Positions 43,959 to 52,595 of a DNA stretch of 64,000 nt are shown here, piece after piece. Source of the stretch: Hydrogenophaga palleronii_A (lineage in GTDB: Bacteria > Pseudomonadota > Gammaproteobacteria > Burkholderiales > Burkholderiaceae_C); the NCBI RefSeq assembly GCF_031457455.1, contig NZ_JAVDWU010000004.1, positions 372,001-436,000 of the forward strand, read 5' to 3'. The notes under the pieces are model-generated. The model ran no database searches. It was not told where the DNA came from and saw only the letters and a program-made list of their open reading frames with translations. The translations under genes were made by a program, and so were the position numbers. Position 1 is the first letter of the stretch. Each line of letters starts with the position of its first letter.

Positions 43959-44930
43959 TTACTTCACAGCTTGAATCGCAGCAATCTTGTCGGCACCAAA
44001 CTCCTTGGCGAACGCAGCATAGGCAGGCGCCACGGCCTTGCGGAAGCTCTCTCCATCCACCTTTTCGATCACCTGCATGCCTTCGCTCTTGAGCTGGGCA
44101 ATGCCGTTGTTCTCGTCGTCGTTGACCTTCTTGCGCTGTGCTGCGGCGCCCTTCTTGGCAGCATCGGTGAACGCGGCCTTGTCGGCGGCGGACAGCTTGT
44201 TCCACACGGCGGGCGAGAGGATCAGCGCGGCAGGTGAATACACGTGGCCGGTCAGCGACAGGTGCTTTTGCACTTGCGAGAACTTGGACGCGAGGATCAC
44301 GGGAATCGGGTTCTCCTGCCCGTCCACCGTGCCCTGTTGCAGCGCGGTGAACAGTTCAGGGAAAGCCATGGGTGTGGGCAGGATGCCGAAGGTCTTGTAG
44401 CCATCCATGTGCACCTTGTTTTCCATGGTGCGCATCTTCAGGCCGCTGGCGTCGGTGGCCTGGTTGATGGGGCGCTTGGAGTTGGTCATGTGACGGAAAC
44501 CGTTTTCGGTCCAGGCCAGGTTGATCAAACCCTTCGCTTCCATCTTCTTCTGCAGGTCCTGGCCGATGGGGCCGTCCATCACCTTGCGTGCGTGGTCGTA
44601 ATCGCGGAACAGGAAGGGGATGTCGACGATCTTGACCTCTGGCACGAAGTTGCCCAGCGGGCCGGTGGAGGTGTTGACGATGTCCTGCGTGCCCAGTTGC
44701 ACGGCTTCGATCATTTCGCGTTCACCACCCAGTGCGGAATTGGGAAACTGCTGGCACTTGTAGCGGCCTTGTGTGCCTTTTTCCATCTCTTCGCAGAACA
44801 CGGTGGAGCCCACGCCGTAGTGCGAAGCGGCCGTTGTGGCGTACCCGATCTTCAGCACGGTCTGGGCCTGCACGCCGCCAGCAGCGGCCAGCATGGCAGC
44901 GAGGGCGATGGGTTTGATGAGTTGTTTCAT
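43959..44930 (-). CDS. TRAP transporter substrate-binding protein (DctP family)
   Basis: Periplasmic binding protein, 323 residues. A signal peptide (MKQLIKPIALAAMLAAAGGV, cut after AQA) is followed by the DctP fold with GGEREMIEAVQLGTQDIV and the ligand-contact segment KMRTMENKVHMDGYKTFGILPTPMAFPELFTALQQGTVDGQEN read in two parts; the Arg in LKMRT normally holds the substrate carboxylate. The neighbouring genes point to a four-carbon sugar acid. It leads the transport genes, 58 bp after denD. Confidence 0.92.
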   Translation of the reverse strand: MKQLIKPIALAAMLAAAGGVQAQTVLKIGYATTAASHYGVGSTVFCEEMEKGTQGRYKCQQFPNSALGGEREMIEAVQLGTQDIVNTSTGPLGNFVPEVKIVDIPFLFRDYDHARKVMDGPIGQDLQKKMEAKGLINLAWTENGFRHMTNSKRPINQATDASGLKMRTMENKVHMDGYKTFGILPTPMAFPELFTALQQGTVDGQENPIPVILASKFSQVQKHLSLTGHVYSPAALILSPAVWNKLSAADKAAFTDAAKKGAAAQRKKVNDDENNGIAQLKSEGMQVIEKVDGESFRKAVAPAYAAFAKEFGADKIAAIQAVK

Positions 44931-44988
44931 GGACGATGTCTCCGTTGTGGTTGGGGGAAGGGGAACAGGGGGAACAGAAAGGCAGGGA

Positions 44989-46023
44989 TCAGGAAAGCGG
45001 GGGCAGGCCCAGCCGGGCGCGCGCTTGCGGATGGCGCACCGCGTCAGGCTGGTCGTGCACGTACTGCTGCAACACGGCAGTGAAGCTGGCGTCGGCGCTC
45101 AGGCCCAGGCGTGGCGCGCGGGCACTCTCGAAGCGCGACGGCCAGGCCGAGACGATGTGGGCGATGGCAGCGTCGGGCACGTGCGTGATCAGGCTCATCA
45201 CGTCCGGGCCGGCCAGGGCTTCGAGCGCTGCCAGCATTTCGCGCACGCTCACGGTGAGGGCAGGCAGATTGATGGCGGTGCGACCACCAAAGGCGTCTCG
45301 GCTGGCCTCGGCCACGGTCATGATGCCGGCCACCGTGTTGGCCGGCGAAGACAGCGCCACGGGCGTGTCCAGGTCCACCGGGCAGGCGCTGGGATGGCCA
45401 GCCAACGGTTCGCGGAACAGGCCGGAAAGGAACCCCGAGGCTGCGCCATTAGGGCGCCCCGGGCGCACCGAGACGGTCATCAGGCGCGCCGCGCGGCCAT
45501 CGATGAAACCCTTGCGCGTGTAGTCGGCCACCAGCTGTTCACACACGAACTTGTGGATGCCGTAGCTGCCCTGCGGCGTGGGCAGTGTGTCGTCCTTGAC
45601 CACGGCGGGCAGAGGCAGGGCGGCGTCGCTGCCGAAGACAGCGACCGAGCTGGAGAAGAAGAACAGTGGCAGCGGGTAGCCACTCTGGGTTTGCGCGCGG
45701 CAAGCGTCCAGCAGACGGCGCGTGGTGTCCAGGTTGGCGTGCAGGCCTAGATCGAAGTTGGCCTCGCATTCGCCAGAGACGGCGGACGCCAGGTGAAACA
45801 CCGCGTCCCACTGCTGCGTGAACAAGGCGGGAATCTCGGCCAGCAGGTCGCCCGTGCGGTGGCGCACGCGCGGGTCGGCCAGCAGGGCGGCGTCGCGCGG
45901 GGCCACCAGGTCGGCCAGCATGAGCTGTTCGATGCGCTGGCCGCGCAGCGTGCCTTGCTGCAGCAGCGTGCGAGCAAGGCGGTCGCCGAGGAAGCCGGCG
46001 CCGCCGGTGATGAGGATGTTCAT
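44989..46023 (-). CDS. denD: D-erythronate dehydrogenase
   Basis: NAD(P)-dependent dehydrogenase of the extended SDR/epimerase type, 344 residues. The cofactor motif is TGGAGFLG (residues 6-13). The catalytic Ser lies in SSSVAVFG and the YxxxK motif is YGIHK. Characterised DenD proteins, found beside the same partner genes, oxidise D-erythronate to 2-oxo-tetronate. The call rests on family plus context with otnI, otnC, otnK and ltnD. It overlaps otnI by 4 bp, so it is translated in the same operon. Confidence 0.88.
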   Translation of the reverse strand: MNILITGGAGFLGDRLARTLLQQGTLRGQRIEQLMLADLVAPRDAALLADPRVRHRTGDLLAEIPALFTQQWDAVFHLASAVSGECEANFDLGLHANLDTTRRLLDACRAQTQSGYPLPLFFFSSSVAVFGSDAALPLPAVVKDDTLPTPQGSYGIHKFVCEQLVADYTRKGFIDGRAARLMTVSVRPGRPNGAASGFLSGLFREPLAGHPSACPVDLDTPVALSSPANTVAGIMTVAEASRDAFGGRTAINLPALTVSVREMLAALEALAGPDVMSLITHVPDAAIAHIVSAWPSRFESARAPRLGLSADASFTAVLQQYVHDQPDAVRHPQARARLGLPPLS

Positions 46024-46817
46024 GCGGGCGCTTTCCGTGAAGCCTTATAGAGGTGCAGCCAGCGCAGGCCTTCGCTGGTGCCGGCCTTGGGGCGGTATTC
46101 GCAGCCCACGAAACCGTCATAGCCCAGGGCGTCGAGCAGGTCGAACAGGTGCGGGTAGTTCACCTCGCCGCTGTCGGGTTCGTGGCGGTCGGGCACGCTG
46201 GCGATCTGGATGTGGCCTACGCCTGCAAAGTGCTTCTGCAGGCGTTTGCTCAGATCACCTTCCATGATCTGGCAGTGGTAGAGGTCCATTTGCACCTTCA
46301 GGTTGGGCGCGCCCACTTCCGCCAGCACGTCGTGCGCCTGTTGTTGCAGGCTGAGGTAGTAGCCGGGCATGTCGCGGCTGTTGATGGGTTCGATCAGCAG
46401 GCTCACGCTCAACGGGGCCAGGCGCGCGGCGGCGTGGCGCAGGTTGGTCACATAGGTGGCGCGCTGCGCGGTGGCATCGCTGCTCGCGGGGATCAGCCCG
46501 GCCATGGCGTGCACGCGCTGGCAGCCTGTGGCTTCGATGTAGGGCATGGCCTGTTCCAGCGCAGCCGCGAATTCGGCTTCGCGACCGGGGTGGCAGGCCA
46601 TGCCACGTTCGCTGGCGGCCCAGTCGCCTGGCGGCAGGTTGAACAGGGCCTGGGTGAGGCCGTTGTCTTTCAGCCGTGCGGCAATGTCGGCCGGGGCATG
46701 CTCGTAGGGGAAGAGGTATTCCACCGCGTCGAAGCCATCGCGCGCGGCCGCGGCGAAGCGGTCGAGGAACGGCAGCTCGGTGTACATCATGGTCAGGTTG
46801 GCGGCGAAGCGAGGCAT
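46020..46817 (-). CDS. otnI: 2-oxo-tetronate isomerase (hydroxypyruvate isomerase family)
   Basis: TIM-barrel isomerase, 265 residues, that converts 2-oxo-tetronate to 3-oxo-tetronate. Metal and catalytic residues fall in LLIEPINSRDMPGYYL (Glu near 140) and FVGCEYRPKAGT (Glu near 240), with LKVQMDLYHCQIMEGD in between. It looks like hydroxypyruvate isomerase, but the operon context favours the OtnI role. It overlaps denD by 4 bp and follows otnC by 19 bp. Confidence 0.88.
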   Translation of the reverse strand: MPRFAANLTMMYTELPFLDRFAAAARDGFDAVEYLFPYEHAPADIAARLKDNGLTQALFNLPPGDWAASERGMACHPGREAEFAAALEQAMPYIEATGCQRVHAMAGLIPASSDATAQRATYVTNLRHAAARLAPLSVSLLIEPINSRDMPGYYLSLQQQAHDVLAEVGAPNLKVQMDLYHCQIMEGDLSKRLQKHFAGVGHIQIASVPDRHEPDSGEVNYPHLFDLLDALGYDGFVGCEYRPKAGTSEGLRWLHLYKASRKAPA

Positions 46818-46836
46818 GCGGTGGTGAGGTTTTGGG

Positions 46837-47514
46837 TTACCAGAGGGTGTTGAATCGGGCCTGCAGTTCGGTCACCTGCGATTCGTTGAGCGCTGCGGGG
46901 CGGCGGTCGGTGAGCAGCCACAGCCGTGCGGTCTCTTCCAGTTCTTCGAGTAGGGCCATGGCGCTGCCCGGGCTGTCGTGCCACACGGTGGGGCCCAGGC
47001 GCTCCAGCATCACCGCGTGCAGGGGTCGCTGGGCGTTGGCGATGAGTGCGGCCACGTCGTCGGCCACGCCCGCATCGCCCGGCACGCGGTAGGGCGCCAG
47101 CGGCACATGGCCCACCTTCATGAGCTGGTAGGGCGTGAGCGGCGGCAGGATGTCGTCAGGCCGCCAGACGCCTTGCAGCGTGAGGGCGACCAGATGCGTG
47201 GAGTGGGTGTGCAGCACGCAGTGCGCACCGGGTGCGGCGGCGTAGATGCGGCGGTGCAGGGTGAGGGTCTTGCTGGCGCGGGCGCCGGCCAGTGCGGTGC
47301 CGTCTTCACCCACCCAGGCCAGTTGTGCAGGTTCCAGGAAGCCCAGGCAGGCGTCGGTGGGCGTAATGAGATAGCCGCCGCCTTGTTCGGCGCTCAGTCG
47401 CACGCTGATGTTGCCGGCGGTGGAGTGCACCAGACCGCGCTGGAACAGGCTCGCGCCCACGCGGGCGATGTCGGCCCGCACGGGGTCTTGTGCGTCTGGC
47501 CAGGGCTGGCTCAC
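46837..47514 (-). CDS. otnC: 3-oxo-tetronate 4-phosphate decarboxylase (class II aldolase fold)
   Basis: Zinc-dependent class II aldolase/adducin-fold enzyme, 225 residues. In this pathway it decarboxylates 3-oxo-tetronate 4-phosphate to dihydroxyacetone phosphate. The phosphate-binding and metal parts are visible: HSTAGNISVRL, the Thr-rich ITPTDACLG, the HTHSTHLVALT zinc pair and a later HAVMLERLGP. It overlaps otnK by 4 bp. The assignment combines family and context; sequence alone would also fit fuculose-phosphate aldolase. Confidence 0.88.
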   Translation of the reverse strand: MSQPWPDAQDPVRADIARVGASLFQRGLVHSTAGNISVRLSAEQGGGYLITPTDACLGFLEPAQLAWVGEDGTALAGARASKTLTLHRRIYAAAPGAHCVLHTHSTHLVALTLQGVWRPDDILPPLTPYQLMKVGHVPLAPYRVPGDAGVADDVAALIANAQRPLHAVMLERLGPTVWHDSPGSAMALLEELEETARLWLLTDRRPAALNESQVTELQARFNTLW

Positions 47515-48788
47515 AGTGCCACCCCCGCTTGTTGCAGGGCTTCAGCGAAGAAATCGACACCGCCGAAGTTGCCCGACTTGAGCGCCAGTTGCACGGCTTC
47601 GCCGCTGCCGGGCAGCGCGGCCTGCGTCCACGGCACACCGGGGCAGATGGCCGCGCCAATGCGCAACTGCTGCACACCCAGCGCCTGCACCACGGCACCA
47701 GACGTTTCACCCCCGGCCACCACCAGCCGGCGCACGCCAGCCTGCACCAGCCCTTTGGCGATGTGGGCCAGCGCGTGTTCCACCAGCTCGCCAGCGGCCT
47801 GCACGCCCAGGGCCTGCTGCACGGTGCGCACGCTTTCAGGCGCGGCGGTGGCGTAGACCAGCACCGGGCCTTGGTGCAGCGCTTCCATGGCTTGCGCCAG
47901 CACGCCGTCGGCGGTTTGTTGGCCTTCGTGCAATGCCAGCGGGTCGATCTGCAGGGCCGTGCGGCCCGCAGCCAGCCACTGCGCCACTTGCGCGTTGGTG
48001 GCTTCCGAACACGAGCCCGACACCACAGCGGCGGGGCCTTGAAGACGGTCCAGGTCAGCGGCGTTGGCGTTGGGTGTGAACCAGCCTCGCTTCGCGTAGG
48101 CGGGTGGCAGGCCCAGTGCCACGCCCGAGCCGGCGGTGAGCAAGGGCAGGTCGGCGCAGGCCTCGGCCAGCGTCAGCAGGTGGTCGTTGCTCACAGCGTC
48201 GGCCACGGCGATCTTCACGCCTTCCTTGCGCAACTGGGTGATACGGTCCTGCACTGCAGGTGCGCCGTCATCGAGCACATCGTGGCGCAGCAGACCCACG
48301 GCTTGCTGCGTCTGTGCTTGCAGCACGCGCACCAGGTTCGAATCCGTCATGGGCGTGAGCGGGTGGTTACGCATGCCTGAATCGCTCAGCAGCGCATCGC
48401 CCACGAACAGGTGGCCGCGGAACACGGTTCGGCCGTTTTCCGGGAAGGCGGGGCAGGCTATTGAGAAGTCGGTGTCCAGAGCGGCCATGAGCGCATCGGT
48501 CACCGGGCCGATGTTGCCCTGCGGCGTGGAGTCAAACGTGGAGCAGTACTTGAAATAGATCTGCCGCGACCCGGCGGCCCGCAGGGCGGCCAGTGCGGCC
48601 AGGCTTTGTGCCACCGCATCGGCCGGCGCAATGGTGCGTGTCTTGAGGGCGATCACCACCGCGTCGGCCTGCGGCAGTCCGTCTTCCGGCACACCCAGCA
48701 CCTGCACCGTGTGCATGCCCGCGCGCACCAGCATGCTGGCCACGTCGGTGGCACCGGTGAAGTCGTCTGCGATGACGCCGAGGATCAT
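47511..48788 (-). CDS. otnK: 3-oxo-tetronate kinase (DUF1537 family)
   Basis: Four-carbon acid-sugar kinase, 425 residues, that phosphorylates 3-oxo-tetronate with ATP. The substrate domain opens with VIADDFTGATDVASMLVRAG and has YFKYCSTFDSTPQGNIGPV (about 98-116). The C-terminal nucleotide domain has VVAGGETSGAVVQALGV. It overlaps its neighbours by 4 bp on each side. A second, more divergent DUF1537 kinase is encoded at 60,780-62,189. Confidence 0.92.
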   Translation of the reverse strand: MILGVIADDFTGATDVASMLVRAGMHTVQVLGVPEDGLPQADAVVIALKTRTIAPADAVAQSLAALAALRAAGSRQIYFKYCSTFDSTPQGNIGPVTDALMAALDTDFSIACPAFPENGRTVFRGHLFVGDALLSDSGMRNHPLTPMTDSNLVRVLQAQTQQAVGLLRHDVLDDGAPAVQDRITQLRKEGVKIAVADAVSNDHLLTLAEACADLPLLTAGSGVALGLPPAYAKRGWFTPNANAADLDRLQGPAAVVSGSCSEATNAQVAQWLAAGRTALQIDPLALHEGQQTADGVLAQAMEALHQGPVLVYATAAPESVRTVQQALGVQAAGELVEHALAHIAKGLVQAGVRRLVVAGGETSGAVVQALGVQQLRIGAAICPGVPWTQAALPGSGEAVQLALKSGNFGGVDFFAEALQQAGVAL

Positions 48789-49708
48789 GCGGCATCCTTT
48801 TGCTGTTCGGGCAGTTCGATGCCGGCCAGTTGTGCGTAGTACTTCACCACCGCCGAGTCGTCTTCACCGCCCAGGCCCATGGCCGCGGTGGACAGGTAGA
48901 GCTGGTGCGCGGCGGCGGCCAGTGGCAGCGGAAACTTGAGCTGGCGCGCCGCGTCCAGCACGATGCCTAGGTCCTTGACGAAGATGTTCACGGCGGAGAG
49001 CGGCGTGTAGTCGCCGTCCAGGATGTGCGGCACGCGGTTCTCGAACATCCAGCTCATACCGGCAGAGTTGCAGATCACCTCGTAAAGCTGGCGCGGGTCT
49101 GCGCCGGCGCGCATGCCCAGCGCCATGGCCTCACAGGCGGTGGCAATGTGCACGCCCGCCAGGTGCTGGTTCACCATCTTCACCGTGGAACCAATGCCGG
49201 CCTTGTCGCCCAGGCGGTAGACCTTGCCGGCGAAGGCGTCGAGCACATTGCCTGCCGCAGCAAAGGCTTCGGGCTGGCCCGATGCCATCACCGTCATCTG
49301 CCCCGCAGCGGCCTTCTTGGCACCACCCGACACCGGCCCGTCGATCAACCAGTGGCCGGTCTCTTTCAGGCGTTGTTCCCACACCGGTGGCAGCGCAGGG
49401 TCCACCGTGGCCGAACACACCACCACACCGCCGCGCTTCAAGCTGGAAGCCACGCCCTGCGCGCCGAACAGCACGTCTTCGGTCTGCGCAGCGTTGACCA
49501 CCAGCACCAGCGCGACGTCGCACTGGGCGGCCAGTTCGGCCACGCTGGCGGTGGCCCGACCTCCCGCCTGCTCGAAGGCGGCACGCGCCTCGGCGCGTGG
49601 ATCGCAGCCCCAGGTGGGCACGCCCTTGCGAAGTGCAGACAGGGCCGCGCCCATGCCCATGGAACCCAGGCCAATGGCGCCCAGCGTGAGAGTAGAGGAG
49701 TTGCTCAT
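48785..49708 (-). CDS. ltnD: L-threonate dehydrogenase
   Basis: NAD-dependent beta-hydroxyacid dehydrogenase, 307 residues, that oxidises L-threonate to 2-oxo-tetronate. The Rossmann motif is GAIGLGSMGMGAAL (about 10-23), the substrate loop is DGPVSGGAKKAAAGQMTVM, and the catalytic Lys is in GSTVKMVNQHLAG. Closely related paralogues act on tartronate semialdehyde or 3-hydroxyisobutyrate; the operon with otnK, otnC and otnI makes LtnD the best fit. It overlaps otnK and the GntR gene by 4 bp each. Confidence 0.87.
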   Translation of the reverse strand: MSNSSTLTLGAIGLGSMGMGAALSALRKGVPTWGCDPRAEARAAFEQAGGRATASVAELAAQCDVALVLVVNAAQTEDVLFGAQGVASSLKRGGVVVCSATVDPALPPVWEQRLKETGHWLIDGPVSGGAKKAAAGQMTVMASGQPEAFAAAGNVLDAFAGKVYRLGDKAGIGSTVKMVNQHLAGVHIATACEAMALGMRAGADPRQLYEVICNSAGMSWMFENRVPHILDGDYTPLSAVNIFVKDLGIVLDAARQLKFPLPLAAAAHQLYLSTAAMGLGGEDDSAVVKYYAQLAGIELPEQQKDAA

Positions 49709-50469
49709 GAAGATGTGGAACCGGTGGAGGGGGGTGCCAGCAACGCGCCCAGGGCGCGGCGGATGGGAGGGGCGGCATGCTCGATGCGGTGCGCCGCGTT
49801 GTGCATGTGCAGCATGGCCGCCTGGCGCGCGGCCGCAGCGTCACCACGCATCACGGCGTCGGCAATGGCGCGGTGCTCTTGGCGCACCTGCACCATGTAG
49901 CCGCTGTCCAGCGCTTCATTGGTGCGGGTCACGCGCATGGCCTCGCGCTGGTATTGCTCCAGAAAGCCCAGCAGACGCTCGTAATGCGGGTTTTCGGTGG
50001 CGCGGGCGATGCTGCGGTGGAACGCCAAGTCGGCTTCCACGCCTTCAGCCCCCTGGGGCGGACAGGTCTCAAGGTGGGCCAGTGCCTGGGCAATGGCTTT
50101 GGCCTTCTCGGGCGTCATGCGTTGTGCAGCCAGCGCGGCCACGTCGGCCTCCAGCCCGCGCCGCACCTCCACCACCTGCAGCACGCTCTCCATCGACGTG
50201 ACCACCAGCGGGTCAAAAGCCAGGGCGCGGGCCTGACTGCGCGGCGCCACGAACACCCCGGCACCCTGGCGCGAGGTGAGCAGACCAATCGACTTGAGCC
50301 GGCTCACCGCCTCACGCACCACGGTGCGCGACACGCCGAACTGCTCAGACAGCTTCTGCTCCGTGGGCAAGCGCTCATCAGGCGCCAGCTCGCCCGACTC
50401 GATGCGCTGCATCAGCAGGCCGGCCAGCTTGTCGGTGAGGCGTTCAGGCGCTTGCAGGGCGTCGCTCAT
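49705..50469 (-). CDS. GntR/FCD family regulator of the acid-sugar operon
   Basis: Transcription regulator, 254 residues. The N-terminal winged helix is LPTEQKLSEQFGVSRTVVRE (about 37-56) followed by the wing GLLTSRQGAGVFV. The C-terminal FCD ligand domain has the metal-binding His/Asp residues (DLAFHRSIARATENPHYERLL). It is the first gene of the operon, overlapping ltnD by 4 bp, so it controls its own expression and that of the pathway. The ligand is probably a tetronate or oxo-tetronate; this is inferred from context. The operator must lie in the roughly 60 bp upstream, but I see no clear palindrome. Confidence 0.92.
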   Translation of the reverse strand: MSDALQAPERLTDKLAGLLMQRIESGELAPDERLPTEQKLSEQFGVSRTVVREAVSRLKSIGLLTSRQGAGVFVAPRSQARALAFDPLVVTSMESVLQVVEVRRGLEADVAALAAQRMTPEKAKAIAQALAHLETCPPQGAEGVEADLAFHRSIARATENPHYERLLGFLEQYQREAMRVTRTNEALDSGYMVQVRQEHRAIADAVMRGDAAAARQAAMLHMHNAAHRIEHAAPPIRRALGALLAPPSTGSTSS

Positions 50470-50559
50470 GGATAAATTGTTGGTTTAGATGTCTGGTTAT
50501 AGGGTCATCATACAAATTTGGCCGAAATTGCTACTCATGGTTTTCCCTTGGAGGTGGCG

Positions 50560-50648
50560 GGACCGAAGAGGCTTTGCCCGCAGCGAGGGCCCCGAGCCGC
50601 GAAGCGGTGCAGGGCGGCGCACCAAACACTTTCCGGAGCGAAGTGTCC
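50560..50648 (-). repeat. Structured GC-rich dispersed repeat, copy 9 (degraded)
   Basis: Partial copy: the distal CCGGAGCGAAGTG block and parts of the G-tract region are recognisable, but the central hairpin is degraded. It is the first of three copies in a row in the 418-bp gap between the GntR and hydrolase genes. Confidence 0.6.
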
Positions 50649-50757
50649 CAATCCAGGGCACCCGTGGAACCGGCTCTGCCGGGCCACAGGGCGCGTCCCC
50701 CTCCAAGCCGAAGGCGCAAGAGAGGGGGAAGCCGCGTCAGCGGCGCAGGGGGGAGCA
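50649..50757 (-). repeat. Structured GC-rich dispersed repeat, copy 10
   Basis: The inner hairpin around CCGGCTCTGCCGG is intact, with outer arms GGCACCC and GGGCGCG (imperfect) and a GCCGCGTCAGCGGC hairpin. It is nearly identical to the next copy, indicating a tandem duplication. Confidence 0.8.
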
Positions 50758-50886
50758 CGCAGCCTCCGGAGTGAAATGTCTCAGTCCAGGGCACCCGTGG
50801 AACCGGCTCTGCCGGGCCACGGGGTGCGTCCCCCCCAAGCCGAAGGCGCCAGAGAGGGGGAAGCCGCGTCAGCGGCGCAGGGGGTG
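50758..50886 (-). repeat. Structured GC-rich dispersed repeat, copy 11 (hydrolase 3' end)
   Basis: Tandem duplicate of copy 10, with outer arms GCACCC and GGGGTGC. It ends next to the stop codon of the beta-lactamase-fold gene. Confidence 0.82.
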
Positions 50887-50887
50887 C

Positions 50888-52090
50888 CTATCGAAGACTT
50901 GCGTAAGCCAGCGTGCGAAACAGCTGCCGGTAGTGGTCACGCTGGTTCGGCGCCTGAGCCAGCAGGATGCCGAAGAAGTCTTCGGCCGGGTCCACGAAGA
51001 AGGTGGTGCCGGCAATGCCGCCCCAGTGGTAGGTACCCACCGAGCCTGGCAGTGTGGACACGCCTGCGGCCGTGCGCACCGCGAAGCCCAGGCCAAAGCC
51101 GTGGCCGGGCGATAGCAACATGCCATCGGCGGGGATGTTGCCCAGGTGGTCGGCGGTCATGTGGGCCACGGTGTGCGGGCCCAGCAGACGCGTACCGCCC
51201 AGTTCGCCCTTGTTGAGCATGAACTGCAGGAACCGGGCGTAGTCGGCCGCTGTGGACATGAGGCCGCCGCCGCCACTCTCCATTGCAGGTGCCTTGCGCG
51301 GTTCAAGCACGCGCAGCGGGATGCCGCCATCAGGGTCGTGTGCATACGGTTCGGCGATGCGATGGTGGTTGGCTTCGGGCACCACGAAGCCGGTGTCGAC
51401 CATGCCCAGCGGATCAAAGATGGCCTGCTTCAGGTGCTGGCCCAGCGTTTGCCCACTCAGCACTTCCAGCAGGCGCCCGAGCACGTCGGTGGCGCGGCTG
51501 TAGCCCCATTGTGTGCCCGGTTGCATGAGCAGTGGCATGGCCGCCAGCGTGCGGCTGAATTCCGCGTTGCTGCGTTCGCGCGATGCGATCTGGGCCTGTG
51601 CGTACAGGCGCTGCACGTGCGCGGTGCCCAGGAACTCGTAGGTGAGGCCGGCGGTGTGGCGCAACAGGTCTTGTACGGTGGCGGGGTTGGTCACGGGTAG
51701 CAGTTTCACCTGGCCGTCGCGCTCCACAGCCAGCTTCTGATCGGCAAACTCCGGGAGGTGTTTGGCCACCGGATCGGTCAGCAGCACGCGGCCCTGTTCC
51801 ACCATCATCATCACCGCCACCGACACGATGGGCTTGGTCATGGAATAGATGCGGAAGATCGCGTCGTTGCTCATGGCCACGCCGGTGGCCGGGTCGAGCT
51901 GGCCAAGACTCTCCATCAGGCCCAGCTTGCCGCGCCGGCCCAGCACCACCACCGCGCCAGGCAGGCGACCGCGCGCATGTTCGTCACGCAGCACGTCCAT
52001 GAGTCGTTGCGTGCGGTCCGGGCACAGGCCCAGGTCGGCGGGAGCGGCGAGGGGAAGCGGCACGGGCAGGGTGGCGAGGTTCTGGGTCAT
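50888..52090 (-). CDS. Beta-lactamase-fold serine hydrolase
   Basis: Predicted esterase or peptidase of the class C beta-lactamase/penicillin-binding fold, 400 residues. The SxxK motif is SMTK (about residues 83-86), with a Tyr motif in WGYSRATD and a HWGG block (YHWGGIAGT) in place of KTG. No signal peptide is visible, so it is likely cytoplasmic, like EstB-type esterases. Resistance to beta-lactams is not implied. It is monocistronic, and repeat copies abut its 3' end. Confidence 0.88.
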   Translation of the reverse strand: MTQNLATLPVPLPLAAPADLGLCPDRTQRLMDVLRDEHARGRLPGAVVVLGRRGKLGLMESLGQLDPATGVAMSNDAIFRIYSMTKPIVSVAVMMMVEQGRVLLTDPVAKHLPEFADQKLAVERDGQVKLLPVTNPATVQDLLRHTAGLTYEFLGTAHVQRLYAQAQIASRERSNAEFSRTLAAMPLLMQPGTQWGYSRATDVLGRLLEVLSGQTLGQHLKQAIFDPLGMVDTGFVVPEANHHRIAEPYAHDPDGGIPLRVLEPRKAPAMESGGGGLMSTAADYARFLQFMLNKGELGGTRLLGPHTVAHMTADHLGNIPADGMLLSPGHGFGLGFAVRTAAGVSTLPGSVGTYHWGGIAGTTFFVDPAEDFFGILLAQAPNQRDHYRQLFRTLAYASLR

Positions 52091-52178
52091 GGGGGCCGGG
52101 GGAAGGGTGATCGGTGCATCTTATAGACCCGCAGACGTGGCCATGACGCCTGCGTGTCGCCCACCCGTCAGTGATTCA

Positions 52179-52196
52179 CTTCGGTGCGCACCGAAG
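52179..52196. promoter_or_regulatory. Perfect palindrome, probable operator of the ArsR-type regulator
   Basis: CTTCGGTGCGCACCGAAG is an exact 18-bp palindrome 60 bp before the NIPSNAP gene. The operon's third gene encodes an ArsR-type regulator, the natural candidate to bind it. Confidence 0.75.
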
Positions 52197-52256
52197 CCTC
52201 GACGGCTGGGGTGGGGGCACAGTGACGCTTCTGCCATCTCCGAATCACGACCCATC

Positions 52257-52595
52257 ATGCCCATCACCTGTTTCATCCGCTACCAGATCGACCCGTTCCA
52301 GCGCGAAGCCTTCAGCACCTATGCCGAAGCCTGGGGCCACATCATCCCGCGCTGCGGCGGCCAGCTCATTGGCTACTTCCTGCCGCACGAGGGCAGCAAC
52401 GACGTGGCCTGGGGCCTCATTGGCTTCGATGACCTTGCCGCCTACGAGCGCTACCGCGCCACACTGCGGCAGGATCCGGAGGGCCGCGCCAACTTCCAGC
52501 GCGCGCAGCGCGAGCGCTTCATCCTGCGCGAAGAACGCAGCTGGCTGGAAGACGTGGCCGGCACCCGCGACCAGCCCAGGCAGGTGGCGCCATGA
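52257..52595 (+). CDS. NIPSNAP family protein
   Basis: A 112-residue ferredoxin-like alpha/beta-barrel protein of the NIPSNAP group. It starts MPITCFIRYQIDPFQREAF, with PRCGGQLIGYFLPHEGSNDVAWGL in the middle and ERYRATLRQDPEG in the second half. Function is unknown; such proteins often accompany small monooxygenases. It overlaps the next gene by 4 bp (ATGA), so it is translated in the same operon. Confidence 0.88.
   Translation: MPITCFIRYQIDPFQREAFSTYAEAWGHIIPRCGGQLIGYFLPHEGSNDVAWGLIGFDDLAAYERYRATLRQDPEGRANFQRAQRERFILREERSWLEDVAGTRDQPRQVAP

Noticed and set aside
50470..50530. A clear GntR operator upstream of the tetronate operon
   Set aside because: Only weak direct and inverted similarities (such as GATG and CATC arms) are visible, not enough to name a site.
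50888..52090. Calling the serine hydrolase an antibiotic-resistance beta-lactamase
   Set aside because: There is no signal peptide and the third motif is HWGG rather than KTG, which fits esterases of the same fold.
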